Source: Lactobacillus sp. Sy-1 (lineage in GTDB: Bacteria > Bacillota > Bacilli > Lactobacillales > Lactobacillaceae). Taken from it: DNA of 64,000 nt. Position 1 is the first letter of the stretch; each line of letters starts with the position of its first letter. Below, piece after piece: positions 58,719 through 64,000 of this stretch. A model generated the notes under the pieces. The model was given only the letters and a program-made list of their open reading frames with translations. It was not told the DNA's origin and made no database searches. The stretch lies in NCBI RefSeq assembly GCF_019303535.1, contig NZ_JACCIU010000001.1, positions 744,001 to 808,000 of the forward strand, read 5' to 3'. The position numbers were made by a program, and so were the translations under genes.

Positions 58719-59605
58719 TGAATCCAAAAATTGCCAATAAAATTGCCGATGCTGTCATCTATATTTTGGTAGCAATCGTTGTTATCATCTTAGCATTATT
58801 AATCGGCTTTATTTTAATTACCGGGATTCCACACATTTCCTGGCATTTCTTAACATCTGTTTCACAATCGTTTTCTGCTGGTGGGGGGATTCGAGATCAA
58901 CTATTTAACTCCATTTATCTTTTAATTCTAACTTTAATTATCTCATTCCCAATTGCCTTGGGTTCAGGAATTTACCTAGCTGAATACGCTCCTAAGAACT
59001 GGTTTACCAGTTTAATTCAAACTGCAATTGAAGTTTTGAGTTCACTACCTTCAATCATTGTTGGTTTGTTCTGTTACCTACTTTTCGTTATTGAATTTCA
59101 ATTAGGATTTTCAATCCTTTCCGGAGCCATTGCATTAACTTTCTTTAACTTACCATTACTAACTAGAAGTATTCAAGAATCATTGGAATCGGTTCCCGAC
59201 TTGCAAAGACAAGCTGGTGCATCATTAGGGCTTTCCAGATGGAAGACCATCACTGGAATTATTTTTCCAATTGCCATCCCTGGAATTATTACTGGAATTA
59301 TTCTTAGTGCTGGACGGGTATTTGGTGAAGCCGCTGCTTTGATTTATACTGCTGGTGAAAGTGCTCCGGCCATTAGCTATTCAAACTTTAATCCCTTTAA
59401 TCCGGCTAGCTTTTTAAACCCAATGCGGCCAGCTGAAACATTAGCGGTTCACATTTGGAAGGTTAACACAGAAGGGGTTACTCCCGATGCTTCTCAAATC
59501 TCAAGTGGTTCTTCAGCGGTCTTAATTATCGTTATCTTGATCTTTAACCTAGGAGCTCATTACCTTGGGAAGCATCTCTATGATAAAATGACTGCTAGTA
59601 AGTAG
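58718..59605 (+). CDS. pstA: Phosphate ABC transporter permease PstA
   Basis: The second permease has 295 residues. Its coupling loop [21 protein letters not shown] lies near residue 165, and [19 protein letters not shown] follows. The ATG overlaps the pstC stop by one base, indicating coupled translation. Confidence 0.96.
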   Translation: MNPKIANKIADAVIYILVAIVVIILALLIGFILITGIPHISWHFLTSVSQSFSAGGGIRDQLFNSIYLLILTLIISFPIALGSGIYLAEYAPKNWFTSLIQTAIEVLSSLPSIIVGLFCYLLFVIEFQLGFSILSGAIALTFFNLPLLTRSIQESLESVPDLQRQAGASLGLSRWKTITGIIFPIAIPGIITGIILSAGRVFGEAAALIYTAGESAPAISYSNFNPFNPASFLNPMRPAETLAVHIWKVNTEGVTPDASQISSGSSAVLIIVILIFNLGAHYLGKHLYDKMTASK

Positions 59606-59628
59606 TAGCTAGTGAAGGAGAAATTACT

Positions 59629-60429
59629 TTGGCATTTAAAGACTATGATTTTAATGATACCTACTTTGCGACTTTTGATGATGAAAAGGCATTAGTAACA
59701 AAGGACATTCAGGTATATTACGGCGATAATCACGCCTTTCATGATGGAAACTTATCCTTTTCAAGAAATAAAATTACGGCGTTAATTGGTGCATCCGGAT
59801 CTGGAAAATCAACTTACTTAAGATGTTTGAACCGGATGAACGATGATGTTGCCCGGGTGACTGGACAAATTATGTATCGTGGAATGAATATTAACTCTTC
59901 TGATGTTAACGTTTATGAGGTGCGGAGCCACATTGGAATGGTGTTTCAAAGACCCAATCCATTTGCGAAGTCGATTCGTGAAAACATCACGTTCGCTCTT
60001 AAGCAACATGGTTTAAAGAATAAATCAGAGTTAGATAAGCGAGTTGAAGAAAGTCTAAGGGGAGCATCCTTATGGGACGAAGTTAAAGACCGGCTTGATA
60101 AGAGTGCTCTCTCACTATCTGGTGGGCAAGCGCAAAGACTCTGTATCGCTCGGGCAATTGCAATGAAACCTGACATCCTATTGATGGATGAACCAGCCAG
60201 TGCCTTGGACCCAATTTCTACTAAGAATATTGAAAACACTTTGAACCAACTAAAGAAGGATTACACAATTATTATTGTTACGCATAATATGCAACAAGCA
60301 TCTAGAATTAGTGATTACACTTCTTTCTTTCACTTAGGGCATGCGCTTGAGTTTGATCGGACTGAACGGATTTTTACTAATCCGCATGTTAAAGCAACTG
60401 AAGATTATATTTCTGGGAACTTCGGTTAA
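59629..60429 (+). CDS. pstB: Phosphate ABC transporter ATPase PstB (first copy)
   Basis: This 266-residue ATPase powers PstCA. Walker [10 protein letters not shown] lies near residue 53, the signature [14 protein letters not shown] near residue 164 and Walker [14 protein letters not shown] near residue 184. It has an N-terminal extension of about 20 residues compared with the next copy. The start is TTG (MAFKDYDFN) behind GAAGGAG. Two PstB paralogues in tandem are common in lactobacilli. Confidence 0.95.
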   Translation: MAFKDYDFNDTYFATFDDEKALVTKDIQVYYGDNHAFHDGNLSFSRNKITALIGASGSGKSTYLRCLNRMNDDVARVTGQIMYRGMNINSSDVNVYEVRSHIGMVFQRPNPFAKSIRENITFALKQHGLKNKSELDKRVEESLRGASLWDEVKDRLDKSALSLSGGQAQRLCIARAIAMKPDILLMDEPASALDPISTKNIENTLNQLKKDYTIIIVTHNMQQASRISDYTSFFHLGHALEFDRTERIFTNPHVKATEDYISGNFG

Positions 60430-60447
60430 AATGGAGGTAGAATATTA

Positions 60448-61212
60448 ATGACAGATAAAGTTATCACATCAGAGAACGTTCGCCTCTATTACGGAGAAAA
60501 AGAGGCTTTACATGGGGTTAATCTAGACTTTAAGAAGAACGAAATTACTGCGTTGATTGGACCTTCTGGTTCTGGAAAGTCCACTTATTTAAGATGTCTT
60601 AATCGAATTAATGATTTAATTCCAGAAGTTACCGTGACTGGTAGTATCAAGATGGATAAGCAGGATATTTACGCTCCGAATGTTGATATTACTGAACTAC
60701 GGAAGCGGGTGGGAATGGTGTTCCAACAACCAAATCCATTCCCATTTTCTGTGTACGAAAACGTTGCTTACGGGGTTAAGTTAGCCGGCCGGAGTAAGGT
60801 TTCTAAGGCTGAAATGGATAAAATTGTTGAGGATAGTTTAAAGAAAGCGGCTGTTTGGGATGAAGTAAAGGACAACCTAAATGACAGTGCCCTTTCATTT
60901 TCCGGAGGGCAACAACAAAGAATTTGTATTGCCCGGGTGCTAGCGGTTAAACCAGAAATCATTTTATTGGATGAACCAACCAGTGCATTGGACCCAATTT
61001 CTAGCTACGCAATTGAAAACACTTTACTTTCAATCAAGAAAGATTATACTATTATTATTGTTACGCATAATATGCAACAAGCTTCCCGAATTTCTGATCA
61101 AACTGCGTTCTTGCTAGACGGAAAGCTAGTTGAGGCGGGTCCGACTAAAGAAATCTTTATTAATCCAAAAGAAAAGGAAACCAATGATTACCTTAATGGT
61201 AAATTTGGATAG
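60448..61212 (+). CDS. pstB: Phosphate ABC transporter ATPase PstB (second copy)
   Basis: The 254-residue paralogue has Walker [10 protein letters not shown] near residue 33, signature [14 protein letters not shown] near residue 151 and Walker [18 protein letters not shown] precedes the ATG. Both copies keep all catalytic motifs, so they could form a heterodimer or act alternatively. Confidence 0.95.
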   Translation: MTDKVITSENVRLYYGEKEALHGVNLDFKKNEITALIGPSGSGKSTYLRCLNRINDLIPEVTVTGSIKMDKQDIYAPNVDITELRKRVGMVFQQPNPFPFSVYENVAYGVKLAGRSKVSKAEMDKIVEDSLKKAAVWDEVKDNLNDSALSFSGGQQQRICIARVLAVKPEIILLDEPTSALDPISSYAIENTLLSIKKDYTIIIVTHNMQQASRISDQTAFLLDGKLVEAGPTKEIFINPKEKETNDYLNGKFG

Positions 61213-61224
61213 GGGGAAAACAAC

Positions 61225-61986
61225 ATGCATGATGAATTTTTAGACCAATTAAAAAATTTACAATCTACTTTTATGAATATGGGGATTAACGTTAGTGAAC
61301 AAATTTACCAAGCTTCCAGTACGTTTATGAACCATGATAAATCTCAAGCAAAGTTAATTGTGAGTGATGACTCGCAAGTTAATACTGAAGAAGTTGATCT
61401 AGAAAAAGAAGCTTTAAACTTAATTGCTTTGCAACAACCAGTTGCTGCATACTTTAGACAAATTATTTGTATTTTAAAAGCTAGTTCTGATTTGGAACGA
61501 ATCGGAGACCACGCTAGTTCCATTGCGCAAGAAACGCTCCGAATGAAGAAAAAGCAAAAATTGCCTGATGTTGATGCAATTATTTCTAAGATGACTTTAA
61601 AAATTCGTGAAATGCTTGAAGCTACTCTTGATGCATACCTTCACGAAAACGAATCAGCTGCTAAGTTGATTGCTCAAGATGACTTAACAATTGACAAGTA
61701 CTTTGTTGAATGTCGAAACTTAATTATTGCCGAAATTGAAAAGGATACTAAGAAGATTCCTTCAGCTGCTAGTTACCTATTGGTAGTTCGGCTTCTGGAA
61801 CGGATTGGTGACCATATTGTTAACTTGGACGAATGGGTTGTATATAACCACTCTGGCAAGTTGGTTGAATTGAATCCTGGTAAAATTGAACCAGATTTAA
61901 TTAAGAACGAACTAAAGACAGAAAAAGAAGAAGTTGATGATAATGCCGTAGAAAATCCTAATAGTGTAGATAGTCCATCAAAATAA
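61225..61986 (+). CDS. phoU: Phosphate signalling protein PhoU
   Basis: PhoU is a cytosolic helical-bundle protein that links the Pst transporter to the phosphate regulator. Both metal-binding repeats are visible, DLERIGDHASSI near residue 91 and LLERIGDHIVNL near residue 191. The C-terminus extends about 25 residues beyond the usual length as an acidic, Asn/Ser-rich tail (EKEEVDDNAVENPNSVD). GATAGGGGG precedes the ATG. Confidence 0.95.
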   Translation: MHDEFLDQLKNLQSTFMNMGINVSEQIYQASSTFMNHDKSQAKLIVSDDSQVNTEEVDLEKEALNLIALQQPVAAYFRQIICILKASSDLERIGDHASSIAQETLRMKKKQKLPDVDAIISKMTLKIREMLEATLDAYLHENESAAKLIAQDDLTIDKYFVECRNLIIAEIEKDTKKIPSAASYLLVVRLLERIGDHIVNLDEWVVYNHSGKLVELNPGKIEPDLIKNELKTEKEEVDDNAVENPNSVDSPSK

Positions 61987-62038
61987 TAATTAAAGGTGAT
62001 TTAGATTGATTTAATTATTATAACGTTGGGGTGGAAGC

Positions 62039-62758
62039 ATGAACACGATTCTGTTAGTGACAAATCATTTGAAATTAGCGATGAAGATTAATGCGGCTGG
62101 AAATAACCGTGGTTTCTTTATCAATAACTTTACCAATATTTCTGATATTGATAGTTACCTTAGTAGTTCTAAAATAGTTGGGATTGTTTGGGACTTAGAG
62201 GTTACTAAAACGTTTAAAGATTCTTTGAAGGAACTAAAATCAGTTCGTGAAAATTTTCATGGACCAATTATTACCATTGAGAAGAAGCACCATTCTGAAC
62301 ATGAACAAGCTATTTTTGAAGCACATCTCGATGATTATATTATTGATCCCAATGATGGATTGGGGATTATTCTAAGAATCGAGCAGCGGAATTGGGTTTA
62401 TAATCAAGTTAATAGTGATTCTGATGATACGAAGGTCAATAAGCATGATAGTTTAATGAAGTATAAGAATTTTACTGTTGATTTAAAGCATTTTCAGGTT
62501 AAGTATAATGATGATAATATGAAGCTAACCCCCAAGGAATTTTATTTGATGAACTATTTAATTCGCCATAGTGGCATGGTGTTAAGCCGTGAAAAGATTT
62601 ATAACGGAGTATGGGGCTCTGAGCAAGATGAATTCTCATACATTTCATCTCGGATCGTTGATATGCACGTCAGTCATCTACGTGATAAATTAAAAACGCT
62701 TGCTAATGATGAAGCTAAAATTAAGACCATTCGTGGGTTTGGATATCAGTTTGAATAA
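62039..62758 (+). CDS. Orphan OmpR-family regulator with a degenerate receiver
   Basis: The C-terminal half (about residues 140-238) is a good OmpR/PhoB winged helix (LTPKEFYLMNYLIRHSGMVLSREKIYNGVWG, then TIRGFGYQF). The N-terminal receiver is eroded. The acidic pair after beta-1 is Thr8-Asn9, the conserved Thr is Glu81 and the conserved Lys of DYITKP is Asp103. Only the putative phospho-acceptor Asp52 (IVWDLE) remains. No histidine kinase lies nearby; the next gene is a convergent transporter. It is 52 bp behind phoU and is the likely activator of the Pho-box promoter, perhaps controlled by PhoU or Pst. This role is inference. Confidence 0.85.
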   Translation: MNTILLVTNHLKLAMKINAAGNNRGFFINNFTNISDIDSYLSSSKIVGIVWDLEVTKTFKDSLKELKSVRENFHGPIITIEKKHHSEHEQAIFEAHLDDYIIDPNDGLGIILRIEQRNWVYNQVNSDSDDTKVNKHDSLMKYKNFTVDLKHFQVKYNDDNMKLTPKEFYLMNYLIRHSGMVLSREKIYNGVWGSEQDEFSYISSRIVDMHVSHLRDKLKTLANDEAKIKTIRGFGYQFE

Positions 62759-62766
62759 TAATGAAT

Positions 62767-62810
62767 GATAGGGATTGCACTTAAATTTGCTAGTGTGATC
62801 CCTATTTTTG
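62767..62810 (+). terminator. Terminator of the pst operon
   Basis: ATAGGGATTGCAC pairs with GTGTGATCCCTAT, with one wobble, followed by five T. Confidence 0.88.
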
Positions 62811-62823
62811 TGATTGTAAACTA

Positions 62824-62862
62824 AAAAGAGATGGCTACCGTTAAGTAACCATCTCTTTTATC
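62824..62862. terminator. Terminator of the GRP transporter gene
   Basis: AAAAGAGATGGCTAC pairs with GTAACCATCTCTTTT with one mismatch. The A tract on the left becomes a U tract for minus-strand transcription. Confidence 0.85.
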
Positions 62863-62869
62863 AATATAA

Positions 62870-63754
62870 TTATAGGAATGCTGTAACAGTCGCTGAGATT
62901 AGAATTAAGACCAATCCGATAATTGTAACTAACATTTCCTTATTGGTTTTCCGTTGGTTTAAGAAGAAGATTCCGGTGATTGTTGCAACGATCACTGATG
63001 TTTGTGAAAGAACGAATCCAGTTGCTAAACCATTCATGTCGGGTTGTGCAGATACTAAGTAAGTGAGAGCTGCAAATCCAAAGAAAAAGCCTGCAAATAT
63101 CTGCATGTATGAAACCTTTTCTTTAAAAACATTTTCCTTTTTAATTGTGAATAGATTATAGATGACTGCTCCAACTACCATGCCAATCGCTTGTGGTAAG
63201 AAGGCGTGAACCCCATCAATATGAGCAGCTTGGGGTGCAGCAGAGTAAGACCAGTAGCCAAAGACCCCAATTACCAATAAAATGGTGGCTTTGCTTAGCT
63301 GTGAAGAACTGGTTTTGTCCTTATTTTCTTGCCATGAAGTCATAATGGCTCCAATAATAATAATGACAAGGGCGGCAATTCCAATTATTTTTTTATTGGT
63401 GGTATTCCAATTACCTAGTGCAAAGACCCCCCATAGGGAGGTTACAATTAGCTGTAACGCAGTGGTAATTGGCATCGTTCTTGATGATCCAATTAATTGG
63501 TAGGATTTAAAGGCTAGAATTTGTCCAAAATCCCAACCAATTCCAGATAGCATTGCCAGAATAAATGTCCACCCGGTCGGAATTTGCAATTGCCTAACAA
63601 CTGCAAACAAGATTGCTAAAAGTAATGTTCCAATCGTGGTTCCTAGAATTTGATTATTAGGTTTTCCACCGATTTTGGAAGCGATTGTCGGAAACAATCC
63701 CCACCCGAACAATGGTCCTAATCCAATTAATAATGCAACTGTATTCACATTCAT
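62870..63754 (-). CDS. GRP-family glucose/ribose uptake transporter
   Basis: The 294-residue protein has about ten hydrophobic helices. It opens with LLIGLGPLFGWGLFPTIASKIGG and has SGIGWDFGQILAFKSYQLIG near residue 70. These are features of the GRP transporter family within the drug/metabolite superfamily, which includes GlcU glucose and RbsU ribose uptake proteins. The substrate is not determined by sequence. On the minus strand TAGGAGGA precedes the ATG. A GtrA-like gene lies upstream in the same orientation. Confidence 0.88.
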   Translation of the reverse strand: MNVNTVALLIGLGPLFGWGLFPTIASKIGGKPNNQILGTTIGTLLLAILFAVVRQLQIPTGWTFILAMLSGIGWDFGQILAFKSYQLIGSSRTMPITTALQLIVTSLWGVFALGNWNTTNKKIIGIAALVIIIIGAIMTSWQENKDKTSSSQLSKATILLVIGVFGYWSYSAAPQAAHIDGVHAFLPQAIGMVVGAVIYNLFTIKKENVFKEKVSYMQIFAGFFFGFAALTYLVSAQPDMNGLATGFVLSQTSVIVATITGIFFLNQRKTNKEMLVTIIGLVLILISATVTAFL

Positions 63755-63812
63755 TCCTCCTAAGAAACAAATTATTTAACTAATCTAGTTTACATTAATT
63801 TAATTAATTATG

Positions 63813-64000
63813 CTATCTTTTTCTAAAAACAGCGAATTTAGACCAGACATAGTTGAATACAATCACAAAAACTTCACCAATTAGTTTCATAATTAGGGTG
63901 GAAATTCCAAGGTAGACATGCCCAATTGACATAATGACGTCTTCCATTATAATGGATCCAAACCGTCCGGGAATAAAGATTCCTAATTCCTTGAGGTAGT
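63813..64000 (-). CDS. GtrA-like membrane protein, C-terminal fragment
   Basis: An open frame enters from the right edge on the minus strand and ends at TAG (63815-63813) after 61 residues. It contains a hydrophobic helix, then IVFNYVWSKFAVFRKR. The ending N-Y-x-W-S-K-x-x-V-F-R is typical of the small GtrA-type membrane proteins associated with lipid-linked sugar transfer. Its start lies outside the window. The 58-bp gap to the GRP transporter gene would allow co-transcription. Confidence 0.6.
   Translation of the reverse strand, partial: YLKELGIFIPGRFGSIIMEDVIMSIGHVYLGISTLIMKLIGEVFVIVFNYVWSKFAVFRKR

Overview
The window is AT-rich core chromosome from a Gram-positive bacterium of the Lactobacillaceae. 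The evidence is the gene content and order (serS, ctsR-clpC, rpoB-rpoC, comC, str and S10/spc/alpha operons, ECF energising module, xpt-pcrA-ligA-camS-gatCAB), strong AGGAGG-type Shine-Dalgarno sites, frequent TTG start codons, tRNA genes without an encoded CCA, and protein sequences that read like lactobacillar homologues. A heterofermentative genus such as Fructilactobacillus or a relative is a guess. No prophage, insertion sequence, CRISPR array or classical defence island is visible.

Layout. 1-2.9 kb: 3' end of an amino-acid permease, T-box-controlled serS and a nine-gene tRNA cluster. 2.9-13.6 kb: CtsR-regulated ctsR-clpC, then rpoB-rpoC behind a structured leader. 13.5-14.2 kb: comC on the minus strand. 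14.3-31.9 kb: str operon (rpsL-rpsG-fusA) and the S10-spc-alpha cluster (rpsJ to rplQ, including rpmJ, which is too short for a 60-residue ORF cutoff). 31.9-37 kb: an L17-downstream RNA element, ecfA1-ecfA2-ecfT, truA, rplM-rpsI and an ECF S-component. 37-48.9 kb: housekeeping genes (xpt, a PurK-like gene, pcrA, ligA, camS, gatCAB, dgkB). 49-56.6 kb: rlmCD, a TetR/PH-like gene pair, an amino-acid permease, gluconokinase, a GH25-like membrane protein and a DEAD-box helicase. 56.6-62.8 kb: tRNA-Arg and the pstSCABB-phoU phosphate operon ending in an orphan OmpR-type regulator. 62.8-64 kb: a GRP-family sugar transporter and a partial GtrA-like gene.

Most of the window is translation and transcription machinery, and much of the interest lies in 5' and 3' regulatory RNA: T-box, rpoB leader, str leader hairpin, S10 leader, L17 downstream element, L13 leader. 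Several proteins keep a family fold but lack the family's catalytic or signalling residues: the GH25-like protein, the PurK-like protein, the receiver domain of the phosphate-locus regulator and the Fe-S site of RlmCD. ecfA1 has no ATG, GTG or TTG start upstream of its P-loop and appears to start at ATC or ATT. No wholly new multi-gene system is obvious. The best candidates for something undescribed are the leaderless TetR/PH-like pair, the rewired Pho regulation, and the membrane-anchored GH25 pseudoenzyme overlapping an RNA helicase gene.
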